From: Calothrix parasitica NIES-267
Lineage (GTDB): Bacteria > Cyanobacteriota > Cyanobacteriia > Cyanobacteriales > Nostocaceae
Reading direction: 5' to 3'
Length of the DNA: 64,000 nucleotides
Assembly (NCBI RefSeq): GCF_002368095.1
Contig: NZ_AP018227.1
Coordinates: 5,233,782 to 5,297,781 of the forward strand
Shown: piece after piece, positions 8,425-16,843 of the stretch
Numbering within the stretch: position 1 is the stretch's first letter
How the letters are laid out: each line of letters starts with the position of its first letter
Position numbers and translations under genes: made by a program
Notes under the pieces: model-generated
What the model was told of the DNA's origin: nothing
Seen by the model: the letters and a program-made list of their open reading frames with translations, nothing else
Database searches by the model: none

Positions 8425-9559
8425 CTTGTACCCCTTTGCTTTCTCCTCCTTCCCTACTCATCACCGCTTTAACTTTAATACCGTGATACACCGAAAGCGC
8501 CCATACGTCGGCTAAACGATTTCCCAACCATTGCTCGTTAAGTGTTTGCGGAATTTTCACGTCTCCATGCCAGACTATAGGTATTGTCGGGAAAACTGCA
8601 TCTAACTCTTCTCGCAAATAATCAGCCGTACCACCACAGATAATTAATTCATCCAATTCATTATTATTCGGCAGTACCTCTTTTAACCAATTCACAAGCG
8701 CAATTGCATATTCCGCTCTAGAAGAATTTAAAACAGATATAATCTTTTCAATTTCAGCATCTCGAAGATTACCAGAACTACATAGATGGTAAAAATGTTG
8801 TGTTTTCGGTTCATCACCAGCAGCTACAATGGCTTCAATTAACTCTCCAGCTTCTAAGCCTGATGTACCTTCAATAACTTTTTCTACCATCTTCGCCATA
8901 CCCAATTTCGCAGTTTTACCCCGATTCAAGATACCGCGTCGAGATATGATTGCAGAAGCATTTCGATAACCCAACATCACTAAACCAATAACTTTACGTC
9001 TTATTGCTTCACCCGTATTTTTGCAATACATGGCATAAATTCCCCCACTTTCAGGAAAGCACTCGTAACCGATTAAGTTGGCATTTATCTTTCCTGTTGG
9101 TGTTTCAAATCCTGCTAAAGCTTCCTTGATCATAGGTTTGAGTAATGCCGAATCTTCAAACTCCCCTGGTGGTAAAAGCAATGCTAATGAAACGTCAAAG
9201 GATTCGGGTAACTTAAATTTCTGCTTTATTACCCACACCGCAGCTAGAGTTTTGAATAAGGCAAGTTCATACTTACGAGGTTTTAATCTTTCTGTTGCAC
9301 CGTAGGCACTTCTTGCTAAATAACCAATTGCTCGATAATCTTCACCAATTCCAACCCAAGCCGCGTTTTCTGGATAAGCATTGTTTAAATTACGAGTCTG
9401 AAAAACTAGAGACTCATAGTTCGCCTTGATTACACCTGGCTCCATCCAAATTGCTTTGGGCTTACCACCGCGAATCTGCACTATTATTTTGGTACCACTT
9501 CCACCAAAATCTATCGATATAGTAACTAACGGGTATGCAAGATTATTTAATCTGCCCAT
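8417..9559 (-). CDS. ParM/StbA-like actin-fold ATPase
   Basis: About 380 residues. The phosphate-1 motif 'VTISIDFGGSGTKI' near the N-terminus and the phosphate-2/adenosine region 'ELIICGGTADYLREEL' near residue 320 are typical of actin-like plasmid segregation proteins (ParM, StbA, Alp). They form filaments that push plasmid copies apart. I prefer the ATG at 9559, with AAGGAG upstream (spacing about 11); an earlier in-frame ATG at 9583 has a poor site. It heads the leftward maintenance operon and diverges from the mobilisation genes. Confidence 0.85.
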   Translation of the reverse strand: MGRLNNLAYPLVTISIDFGGSGTKIIVQIRGGKPKAIWMEPGVIKANYESLVFQTRNLNNAYPENAAWVGIGEDYRAIGYLARSAYGATERLKPRKYELALFKTLAAVWVIKQKFKLPESFDVSLALLLPPGEFEDSALLKPMIKEALAGFETPTGKINANLIGYECFPESGGIYAMYCKNTGEAIRRKVIGLVMLGYRNASAIISRRGILNRGKTAKLGMAKMVEKVIEGTSGLEAGELIEAIVAAGDEPKTQHFYHLCSSGNLRDAEIEKIISVLNSSRAEYAIALVNWLKEVLPNNNELDELIICGGTADYLREELDAVFPTIPIVWHGDVKIPQTLNEQWLGNRLADVWALSVYHGIKVKAVMSREGGESKGVQDG

Positions 9560-9583
9560 AAGTGATCGCGCTCCTTGGTGCAT

Positions 9584-9901
9584 CTCTATTAAAGTAGCAA
9601 ATAATAATATTTCTCAAGTTATAACTAAAGTAGTTATTTGTTCTATCACTATTGATGTAAAGTTTAAGTTTTGGTATTTGGTAGGGTAAAAGTGTCTGCT
9701 ATCAAGCTATTTGACAAGTATTTCCTTCTTCATCACTACTATCCCACGGCGGTGCAGTTTCTCTTCTTCTGACTGCTGGCTGGGGGAGCAAGCAGTGGTG
9801 TTATACGTATTTATTATCAATTAGAATATTGAAGAAAGTACTTTCTCCTTATTCGTTTTCTTAATTCAGATAGTTCACTAAAAAAATAATTCACAATCAT
9901 A
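9584..9901. other. Candidate oriT / parC region between stb-like and mob genes
   Basis: A 318-bp gene-free gap between the divergent ParM-like operon and mobC-relaxase genes. It contains a perfect inverted repeat ATAACTA-AAG-TAGTTAT (9622-9638), a looser pair ACTGCT/AGCAGT (9772-9777 and 9791-9796), and 'CTATCCCACGG' near 9739, which partly resembles MOB_P nic contexts such as that of RP4. By position this is where the origin of transfer and the segregation centromere would be expected. No nick site can be proven from sequence alone. Confidence 0.4.
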
Positions 9902-10288
9902 ATGTCACCGAAATACAAAAAACACACAGTTCGATTTGAAATGGTGCTGACAAAGGAACAGAATGACCATTGGCAAGCGCTAGCTAAATCCTGCGGTATC
10001 AGTAAAGCAGAATTGATTAGACGTAGAATGTCTGGATGCCGCATAAAAAGTATCCCCGAAGTAAATTGGAAATGTTACTGGCAACTATCGAAAATTAGTA
10101 AGGATATTAGTCAACTAACTTCTTGTCAGAATATTGCGATTACAAATGGTTTAATTCCACCATCTGTTGAGTCTATTCCTTTTGAGGATTTACTCAAAGA
10201 GATTTCTTCCTTACGCTTATGTTTGGTTTTAGGAAATGAAGAACTAACAGACGATGAACTAGAACAAAGCAATGATTGGCAAGATTAA
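9902..10288 (+). CDS. mobC: MobC-like mobilisation accessory protein
   Basis: 128 residues. The N-terminus 'HTVRFEMVLTKEQNDHWQALAKSCGISKAELIRRRMSG' fits the ribbon-helix-helix of MobC/NikA-type relaxosome accessory proteins, which bind oriT and help the relaxase melt and nick it. The gene overlaps the relaxase start by 17 nt. There is no strong Shine-Dalgarno. The candidate oriT lies just upstream, the usual order in MOB_P systems. Confidence 0.8.
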   Translation: MSPKYKKHTVRFEMVLTKEQNDHWQALAKSCGISKAELIRRRMSGCRIKSIPEVNWKCYWQLSKISKDISQLTSCQNIAITNGLIPPSVESIPFEDLLKEISSLRLCLVLGNEELTDDELEQSNDWQD

Positions 10289-11186
10289 AAAAGGTAAAAG
10301 CTTTGCAGGATTAACTAAATACATTCTTGAGAAGGAAGGAGCAGAATTAATTTGTACAAATCTTGCAGGAGAGACACCACAAGAATTTTATAGACAACTA
10401 GCAGCAACAAAACAACTGAATTGTAAAGTGCGATCGCCAGTCAGTCACATTAGCATCAGCTTCCCATTTCACGAAAAACCTTCTCTTGAAGTTTTGGAAG
10501 AAATTGCAGAAGAAACTCTCTTGGGAATGGGATTTGAGAAAAACCTCTATTTCGCAGCATCCCATAATGACTGTAATCATTTCCATCTCCATATTGCTGC
10601 AAGTCGCATCAATATCGATGGTGAATGCATATCTGATTGGTACGATAAACGACGGTTAGAAAAAGTTTTGAGAAATTTAGAATCCCGTTTCAATTTGACC
10701 TCCGTACCGAATTCATGGGAAGTTGACCGTACAGCACCGTCTACCGGACAAAAGCGACGGATGTTTCGAGAAAATCAAGAATTTGAATTAGAATTGCGCT
10801 CGGAGCCAGCAGACAGAAGCGCGGTTGAAAAAATTCAAGATGTAATAGAAAATGCTATTCAACCAGGAATGAGGTTTGCTCAATTTGTTGAACAATTGAA
10901 AGTGAATGGTGTAGAAACATCGTTGAAGTTGAGTAGTGAAGGTGTGGTTCAAGGAATTTCATATTCTACAGATGGTGTTGCATTTGCTGGAAGTAAGTTA
11001 GGTAGAAATAAACAAGCTTGTACTCTCAAAGGGTTAGCAATGCGAGGTATTAAATTTGATTTAGAACATGATGAAAATGAATTAACCAGATACATTGGTG
11101 AAGATGAGAAACAACAAGATGAACCATTAGAAACGAAAATCAACTATCCAACACGTTATCCAAAATCACAAATAGAGTTAGATTGA
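10272..11186 (+). CDS. MOB_P-type relaxase
   Basis: 304 residues. It nicks oriT and leads the transferred strand. The motifs are visible: an N-terminal catalytic tyrosine candidate in 'TKYILEKEGA' (Y17), motif II 'VSHISISFPFHE' (residues 57-68), and the metal-binding histidine triad 'SHNDCNHFHLHIAASRIN' (H103, H105, H107). The length is short for the family, so it is essentially the nuclease domain plus a ~130-residue tail without helicase or primase. It is translationally coupled to mobC. The VirD4-like protein at 16844 is its likely coupling partner. Confidence 0.88.
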   Translation: MIGKIKKGKSFAGLTKYILEKEGAELICTNLAGETPQEFYRQLAATKQLNCKVRSPVSHISISFPFHEKPSLEVLEEIAEETLLGMGFEKNLYFAASHNDCNHFHLHIAASRINIDGECISDWYDKRRLEKVLRNLESRFNLTSVPNSWEVDRTAPSTGQKRRMFRENQEFELELRSEPADRSAVEKIQDVIENAIQPGMRFAQFVEQLKVNGVETSLKLSSEGVVQGISYSTDGVAFAGSKLGRNKQACTLKGLAMRGIKFDLEHDENELTRYIGEDEKQQDEPLETKINYPTRYPKSQIELD

Positions 11187-11209
11187 TTAGAACTATAAGT
11201 TTTATTAGA

Positions 11210-12844
11210 CTAATTAAGTTCTAAAACACTCTTCACTTTTGGATTATAGATTAACAACTTCAATATTTTTATAACTGAAACCTTCGCTTCGTTTAATGAA
11301 ATTACTCGTTCTTTAAGATGCGAACGCACGTAGGTTTTCCCTCTCTTTCCTCTATACTCCCATTCAAAATAAAGTTGTTTGACAGGTTTTTTCTTACTGC
11401 TATTAGCATTTGCATAACCCCAGAAGAGATTACCACTGCCTTCTCCATGTTTGCGGTGGGTGCTAGGGGAAATTGAGAGTGATTTATTTCCCCCTAGCAC
11501 TCGACTAATATTACCTACTTGCTTGTTTGACAGATTTGATCCGGACTTACTCTCTTCAGGGATTTGGTTATTATCTTGTAATTTAGTGCTAGTGGGAATT
11601 GTAAGTAATTTATTTCCCCCTAGCACTCGACTAATATTACCTACTTGCTTGTTTGACAGATTTGATCCGGACTTACTCTCTTCAGGGATTTGGTTATTAT
11701 CTTGTAATTTAGTGCTAGGGGAAATTGAGAGTGATTTATTTCCCCCTAGCACCTGACTAATATTACCTACTTGCTTGTTTGAAACATTTGATCCGGACGT
11801 ACTTTCTTCAAGGATTTGATTATCATCTTGTAATTTAGTGCTAGGGGGAATTGAGGGTGATTGATTTTCCCCTAGCACCTGACTAATATTACCTACTTGC
11901 TTGTTTGAAATAGTTAACAGTAAAGTACATTCTCGATGGGTTTGATTATCATCTTGTAATTTAGTGCTAGGGGGAATTGTAAGTAATTTATTTTCCCCTA
12001 GCACCCGACTAATATTACCTACTCGCTCGTTTGAAATAGTTAACAGTAAAGTACTTCCTCGATGGGTTTGATTATTATCTTGTAATTTGGTGCTAGGGGA
12101 AATTGTAAGTAATTTATTTTCCCCTAGCACCTGGTTATTAGTACATAATTTGATAGAAGGAATTGGTAAATAAACCACACCATATTTTTCAAACACCTCC
12201 CTAAAACGTTCTTTTCTTAACCCCCAGTAAACCAATACATGAGATTGCCGTGCTGAGTTTCTAGGTTGATAATCTTCACTTAAAAATTTAATCCGTCCCG
12301 TCCAGAAACATACGGGTTGAGATTTCAATACTGGAGACAACCATTTGGTATCGGTAGCAGCCGGTACGAGTGCAATAGCTTCAGTAACTCGTTCTAATTT
12401 TATTTCAGCTTGTAATTTCTCCATCCATACACCGGGTTGCGAATAAGGGGGGTTCATAAATACACGTCCTTCCCATTGTCTAGTCAATCCGTCATCGCAA
12501 GCAATGTAATGTCGTTTGCAAGAGATGTGTTTACCATCATCAGCACAAGGGTCTAGGTCTATTTCTCCAAGCACCTGGACTACTAGTTCAACTATATAGG
12601 GCGGTGTGTACCAGCGGTCGGAAGATTTTTTCTTACGTGCGGGGTTTGAGGAGTGTGAGGAGGTATGTTGATTTATTTCTTTTCTTTTCTCCAAAACTTC
12701 CACAACTGTGGAAACTTCGTTTTTTAACTTAGGAATATCATCGGGTTCATCCCAGGTGGGGTCATATCTAACACCATTCCAATCACCTGTATAGCCTTGT
12801 TTTTTAGGTTGCTGATATTGCTCGATATCGAAAAGCATCGTCAT
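11210..12844 (-). CDS. Dam-type (phage-like) DNA adenine methyltransferase with tandem-repeat insert
   Basis: 544 residues. Residues ~70-215 match the phage-type N6-adenine methyltransferase family: 'DRWYTPPYIVELVVQVLGEIDLDPCADDG' and the catalytic 'FMNPPYSQPGVWMEKL'. After the catalytic part comes an unusual stretch (~residues 235-460) made of 42-residue repeats ('SNKQVGNISRVLGGNKSLSISPSTKLQDNNQ' type), then a basic C-terminal domain ('YFEWEYRGKRGKTYVRSHLKERV'). The methyltransferase may protect the element's DNA from host restriction or mark replication sites. No cognate endonuclease gene is adjacent. The start has a GAGG site. The repeat segment corresponds to a palindromic DNA array and may be an invasion that stayed in frame. 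Confidence 0.85.
   Translation of the reverse strand: MTMLFDIEQYQQPKKQGYTGDWNGVRYDPTWDEPDDIPKLKNEVSTVVEVLEKRKEINQHTSSHSSNPARKKKSSDRWYTPPYIVELVVQVLGEIDLDPCADDGKHISCKRHYIACDDGLTRQWEGRVFMNPPYSQPGVWMEKLQAEIKLERVTEAIALVPAATDTKWLSPVLKSQPVCFWTGRIKFLSEDYQPRNSARQSHVLVYWGLRKERFREVFEKYGVVYLPIPSIKLCTNNQVLGENKLLTISPSTKLQDNNQTHRGSTLLLTISNERVGNISRVLGENKLLTIPPSTKLQDDNQTHRECTLLLTISNKQVGNISQVLGENQSPSIPPSTKLQDDNQILEESTSGSNVSNKQVGNISQVLGGNKSLSISPSTKLQDNNQIPEESKSGSNLSNKQVGNISRVLGGNKLLTIPTSTKLQDNNQIPEESKSGSNLSNKQVGNISRVLGGNKSLSISPSTHRKHGEGSGNLFWGYANANSSKKKPVKQLYFEWEYRGKRGKTYVRSHLKERVISLNEAKVSVIKILKLLIYNPKVKSVLELN
11460..12131. repeat. 126-bp tandem array of GTGCTAGGGG hairpins
   Basis: The motif GTGCTAGGGG begins at 11460, 11586, 11712, 11838, 11964 and 12090, an exact 126-bp spacing. 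In each case a near-perfect complement (CCCCTAGCAC) follows within about 41 bp, giving a 10-bp or longer stem. Six hairpins therefore lie at regular intervals inside a coding gene, keeping frame because 126 is a multiple of three. Units differ by point changes and by alternative sub-blocks (positions after TTGTTTGA), so the array is not a recent single duplication throughout. Confidence 0.95.
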
Positions 12845-12855
12845 TTTTCATTTCC

Positions 12856-14202
12856 TCAAGTCAAATTTTTAAAACAAGTGAATTGTGCATCAAATAAAAG
12901 TTTTACCGTTCCCGTTGGTCCGCCTCTATTTTTGGCAATAATTACTTCTGCAATACCTCTATCAACCGTATCGGGATGATAATATTCATCACGGTAAAGC
13001 AGTAATACTAAATCCGAATCTTCTTCAATTCGTCCAGATTCTCTCAAGTCTGACATCATAGGACGTTTAATATTTCGACTTTCTACACCGCGATTTAACT
13101 GTGACAATATGACAACAGTAGTGTTACATTCGCGTGCTAATTGTTTTAACCCTCGGGTAATTTTTCCTATTTGAAAAGCAAGATTATAATTATCACCATC
13201 CGTCCCTTCCATTAGTTGCAAATAGTCAATTCCGACCATACCAATCCGAGTATGTTTCGCAATAAGCTGCTTAACTTTTGAACGAATCAAATTAACTGTT
13301 AATACAGGCGAATCGTCAATGTAAATAGGCAGTTCGCTTAATTTACTAATCGATTTCGCTAAAGGATGCCATTGAGATTTGCTAATAGAACCGTTTTGCA
13401 GATGAATTGATTCAATAGAAACATCTTGAGATAAAAATCTATCACCCCATTCTTCCCTACCCATCTCAAGACTAAAAATTACGGTTGGCAGTGATTCTAG
13501 CGATGAAATGTTAAAAGCTAAATTGCCTAAAAACGATGATTTGCCCATTGCCGGACGACCAGCGATTGTTATAAGCTTTTCTGGTTTGAATCCCCCTAGC
13601 ATTGCATTCAGGTTACAAAATCCAGTTGTGATCCCGGATGACCTTGTGCCCATATTTCTTGATTCGATACGTTCAAAGGCATCCATCAGGATAGACGATA
13701 ACGAGGTTGGCTCGGATTGTGACGCGATAGCGCTGTTATTTACCTCTAAAACCTTTGTAAATGCTGTTTCTAACTGTTTACCTATCTCTTGAGTTTGGTC
13801 GTGCGCCAACTCGAAAATTTCGCCGCTTACATGAATCAATTGCCTTCGGTAGTATTTATCCATCACCAACTGGGCTAAGGCATCAATATTAACTGCGGAT
13901 ACCGTCCGGTCTACGAGCGAAGCTAATTTATTCCTACCACCAATTTTTGAAAGTTGATTATGGTCAGATAGCCAATTAATAACTGCGAGTAAATCCGTGG
14001 GATTGCCTTTGTCATGAAGTTCTAGGGCAGCGATATAAATATCCCGATGGGCGCTGATGTAGAAAGCTTTTGCAACAAGAATGTCTTTGACTCTAGTAAT
14101 TGCTCCGGGGTCGAGCAATATACCACCCAAAATCGCTTCCTCCGCTTCGATATTTTGAGGGGGTATTTTGTCGCTACTAACAAAACTTAGATTTTCAGTC
14201 AT
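12856..14202 (-). CDS. dnaB: DnaB-type replicative helicase
   Basis: 448 residues, full length for the family. The N-terminal domain ('PPQNIEAEEAILGGILLDP') loads primase and helps form the hexamer; the C-terminal RecA-like ATPase has Walker A 'GRPAMGKSS' (215-223) and Walker B 'MVGIDYLQLM'. It unwinds DNA ahead of the fork. A dedicated DnaB on a mobile element next to a DnaD/Rep-like gene suggests the element directs its own replication. The ATG overlaps the upstream gene by 8 nt (14195-14202), so the two are coupled. No intein is seen. Confidence 0.93.
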   Translation of the reverse strand: MTENLSFVSSDKIPPQNIEAEEAILGGILLDPGAITRVKDILVAKAFYISAHRDIYIAALELHDKGNPTDLLAVINWLSDHNQLSKIGGRNKLASLVDRTVSAVNIDALAQLVMDKYYRRQLIHVSGEIFELAHDQTQEIGKQLETAFTKVLEVNNSAIASQSEPTSLSSILMDAFERIESRNMGTRSSGITTGFCNLNAMLGGFKPEKLITIAGRPAMGKSSFLGNLAFNISSLESLPTVIFSLEMGREEWGDRFLSQDVSIESIHLQNGSISKSQWHPLAKSISKLSELPIYIDDSPVLTVNLIRSKVKQLIAKHTRIGMVGIDYLQLMEGTDGDNYNLAFQIGKITRGLKQLARECNTTVVILSQLNRGVESRNIKRPMMSDLRESGRIEEDSDLVLLLYRDEYYHPDTVDRGIAEVIIAKNRGGPTGTVKLLFDAQFTCFKNLT

Positions 14203-15118
14203 AATCCTTCTGCTCCAGTATTGGACTGTTTGCTAAAAGTTCGCGGACATCTGCACGGGTTGATTTCGCCCAATTGAACCAGCACTTGTAAAAATCGTCT
14301 TTGAAAAATAGCTGTAAATTCTTATCATCACCGAGCTTAATTGCTCCTTCCACAACAACTTGCAGTTGTCCGTACCACATTTGGTGCTGCGATTCGCTGT
14401 AAGCCTCGAAGTTATATTTACAAGTTTGCTTTTTCGTGTCCGACCATTGGCAATGTAAATCTTCAAAGTTAGCTTCAATCCACTTGATAGTTAGTTGCGG
14501 AGGTTTTGGTAATGAGGCAGCTTTCTTTTTTGAAAATTCCAAAAAATTTTCTCTCTCGCCTTCTGAGAGAGTCTGTATAAAGTCTGAATAAGTCTGAGGG
14601 GATTTGGAGCCATTGCTAGGCAAGGGTTCTGGCTCTCGATTTGGACAATTCTGTCCATTTTGTGACAAATCTGTCATAGTTTGGACAATTCTGTCATCAT
14701 TTGGACAGGATTGTCCAGAGTCGGACAAATCTGTCATTTTATTTTTTTCAGAGGATTTATTTATTCTTTTCTGCTGACAAAGTTCTTTCGCTTTCTTACC
14801 AGCTAAATTCTGACCACGAACTAAAATCGGTTCCCAAACATAAAGTTCTAGCTCTTCCAAACGAGAAAGAGAGCGCTTGATTTGTCGCGAGCTGATTCCT
14901 ATTGCTGAAGATATTTCAGGAATTTTCGGTAATTCAATCATTTTATCTCCAAAAGGGTCTATCATTTGTAAATAAGACCATAAAGCCCAGTCAGCAGCAG
15001 TCAGTTTTCCACGAATAGCTTTGATAGCCATTGAATTAGGTGTTTGATAAAAACCATTTGTTTCCACACTCTTGTGAATGCCATCTGAGACAGCATTTGT
15101 CCTTTCTTGAAGTACCAT
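14195..15118 (-). CDS. Winged-helix replication-initiation-like protein
   Basis: About 307 residues. The N-terminal part 'NSMAIKAIRGKLTAADWALWSYLQMIDPFG...ISSAIGISSRQIKRSLSRLEELELYVWEP' looks like a winged helix of plasmid or phage replication proteins (DnaD/RepA type). A Ser/Asn linker containing repeated 'TDLSQNGQNCPN'-like units (residues ~130-170) follows, then a helical C-terminal domain. It probably recruits the DnaB encoded immediately downstream. The start is uncertain: ATG 15118 or in-frame TTG 15157. A well-placed AAGGAG serves another ATG (15167) that opens a 14-codon leader frame ending just before 15118, so coupled initiation is possible. Confidence 0.7.
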   Translation of the reverse strand: MVLQERTNAVSDGIHKSVETNGFYQTPNSMAIKAIRGKLTAADWALWSYLQMIDPFGDKMIELPKIPEISSAIGISSRQIKRSLSRLEELELYVWEPILVRGQNLAGKKAKELCQQKRINKSSEKNKMTDLSDSGQSCPNDDRIVQTMTDLSQNGQNCPNREPEPLPSNGSKSPQTYSDFIQTLSEGERENFLEFSKKKAASLPKPPQLTIKWIEANFEDLHCQWSDTKKQTCKYNFEAYSESQHQMWYGQLQVVVEGAIKLGDDKNLQLFFKDDFYKCWFNWAKSTRADVRELLANSPILEQKDYD

Positions 15119-15177
15119 ATGACTAGATTTGTTTAGTTTGCTTAAACCAGAAATCAAAAATTTTCATCAAAATTCTC

Positions 15178-15256
15178 CTTCCCTCCCTCTCTCCCTCTCT
15201 CACTCCCTCCCTCCTATTCCCCCACTCTCCCACTCCCCCACTCCCCCACTCCTCCT
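15178..15256. repeat. C-rich STRR tract (CTCCCTC / CTCCCCCA units)
   Basis: A run of about 80 bp of tandem pyrimidine-rich 7-8 bp units fills most of the gap between the replication gene and the 135-aa gene. Only one orientation is present here, unlike the inverted-arm islands. Confidence 0.85.
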
Positions 15257-15258
15257 CT

Positions 15259-15666
15259 CTAACTAACTTCGGATTCGGTTAAATATTTGTCCAAATATTT
15301 TTGACCTATTTTGGTAAGTGGATTCCCCTCACCCTCTTCATTAAGATGTTTCCAAAAAGCCATGACAATTGAAATGGGAATCATATCTGTCACCGAGCGA
15401 TTAGGCATTTGAACTCGAACTGGCTCAACTCCAATCTTCCGCATAAATTGACGAGCCGTGTAAGATGGTTTTTTAACAGAAACTGCCATTTGTCGAGTCG
15501 TGATAGCAGTCTCCCCAGTCGCTAATTTATAAGCAATGACTCTAAATAATTTGTGCTTTATTTTGATGCGCTCAATAGCTACCAAATAATCCCCATCTTG
15601 TAGATATCTTTTAGAGAACAATTGGTTATCTTTTGTCATCTTTAATTCACGCGAATAGTCCACCAT
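15259..15666 (-). CDS. Hypothetical DNA-binding-like protein, 135 aa
   Basis: A basic protein of 135 residues (or 126 from the second Met). It contains a helix-turn-helix-like stretch ('GETAITTRQMAVSVKKPSYTARQFMRKIG') and 'PNRSVTDMIPISIVMAFW'. I do not recognise a named family, but the size and charge fit a small regulator or replication accessory. It is the first gene of the replication group. Two short inverted repeats just upstream (GTCA-TAG-TGAC at 15669 and ATCG-TGA-CGAT at 15711) could be operators for it. Confidence 0.65.
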   Translation of the reverse strand: MVDYSRELKMTKDNQLFSKRYLQDGDYLVAIERIKIKHKLFRVIAYKLATGETAITTRQMAVSVKKPSYTARQFMRKIGVEPVRVQMPNRSVTDMIPISIVMAFWKHLNEEGEGNPLTKIGQKYLDKYLTESEVS

Positions 15667-16639
15667 AAGTCATAGTGACGGAAACGCGCCCTCCATACTA
15701 ATGTTTTACATCGTGACGATATATAAAATCGCCACCGCTATATACTGTTGTCACGGGAAGGTAAGGCAAGTCAGAATCGGTGAGTCAGCTTGAATCCCAC
15801 CCTATATCTTTAGCCAGGGGTTTCCTTAATGCGGAAAATTTTCTTTGTCTCCACAATTCAGATTGGAGGCTTCAAATCACGATTCATTAACTTCTACTAT
15901 TCTGGCTCCTGAGTGCTGAATTCTTTTTCGGTAATTAGTTATCTTTAGTTATAAACACAGAGCGGATTTAGGAGATTAATATCGAACTTTTATCCAGACA
16001 AATTTCTTGATTAACTGATGATTATGGATGCACTTTGATGAATAAATAATTCTTATTCCGACTCGAAAACTTTACGTTTTTACGAAACTCCAATTTGTCC
16101 GGATTTCGATGTTCTTACCCATCATAAGTGATACAAAAAAATACGACAAAAATTAATCAATCAAATTATTTTAAAATTGTGTAGTCTAATCGTTTTTATT
16201 GATACAAAGAAAATATTAATCGGATGTATTATTTGATATACAAACTATATTGAAAATATTCAAATTCTATGCAAGTAGAAAAATCGGGAGGAGCCACTGC
16301 TACAAGTCGTCAAATCTGTGACAAAACAAGAGTAATCAAGAGATAAGTGATTTATTATGTGGATTTTTTCTTTAAGTGGATAAAAACAAAGTATATACTG
16401 ATAATAATTTCTTACAAGAGAAAACTTTATAACTATGTTGATATAATTTTGGATTTAACAGAATAGTAATACAAAATACTTCGGTGACAGTTAACAAAGT
16501 TGCACAATAGTTATAAATACTGTGATAATAAGTCAATATTTAGCTTTTTAGAGCGTTTTTGGCGATATCAAGTATCTAGCTAACTGCTATATATTAACTG
16601 TATTTAACTTTTAAATGATAAAAATAGAGTTTTATTAAG
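15667..16639. other. AT-rich gene-free region, candidate replication origin
   Basis: About 970 bp with no supportable ORF on either strand. It becomes strongly AT-rich from about 16000. Near the left end are two short palindromes (15669-15679, 15711-15721) sharing GTGAC/GTCAC cores. A one-mismatch DnaA-box-like TTATCCAGA lies near 15990. Its position between the replication genes and the transfer genes makes it the best candidate for the vegetative origin, but I see no clear iteron array. Confidence 0.35.
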
Positions 16640-16838
16640 AAGGCAGAAGTAGGTCGGCAGAAGGCAGAAGGGAATACGTTTTCGTATTTCTTACGACGAA
16701 TTTCGGGAGTAAGGGTTTAAAACCCCGCTAAAACCTATGTTGGGCGGTCTACAATTAGTGCCGGGTCAGAATCCCTTTCTAGTTGTTGTTTCTACCTTCT
16801 GCCTTCTGCCTTCTGCCCTCTGCCTTCTGCCTTCATCA
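16640..16838. repeat. STRR island with inverted GAAGGCA arms
   Basis: The left arm (16640-16673) has GGCAGAA units and the right arm (16794-16835) has tandem CTTCTGC units in the opposite sense. The ~120-bp core contains 'gggtttaaaacccc' and GCGGTCTACAATTAGT (16743-16758), shared with the repeat at 5281-5420. The right arm ends at the 3' end of the VirD4-like gene. Confidence 0.85.
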
Positions 16839-16843
16839 TTTCT

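Noticed and set aside
11451-11756. 101-aa plus-strand frame in the methyltransferase repeats
   Set aside because: It is the antisense reading of the 126-bp array, whose palindromes keep both strands open.
11460-12131. Regularly spaced repeats could suggest a CRISPR array
   Set aside because: The period is 126 bp, the intervening sequences are themselves repeated and coding, and no cas gene is present.
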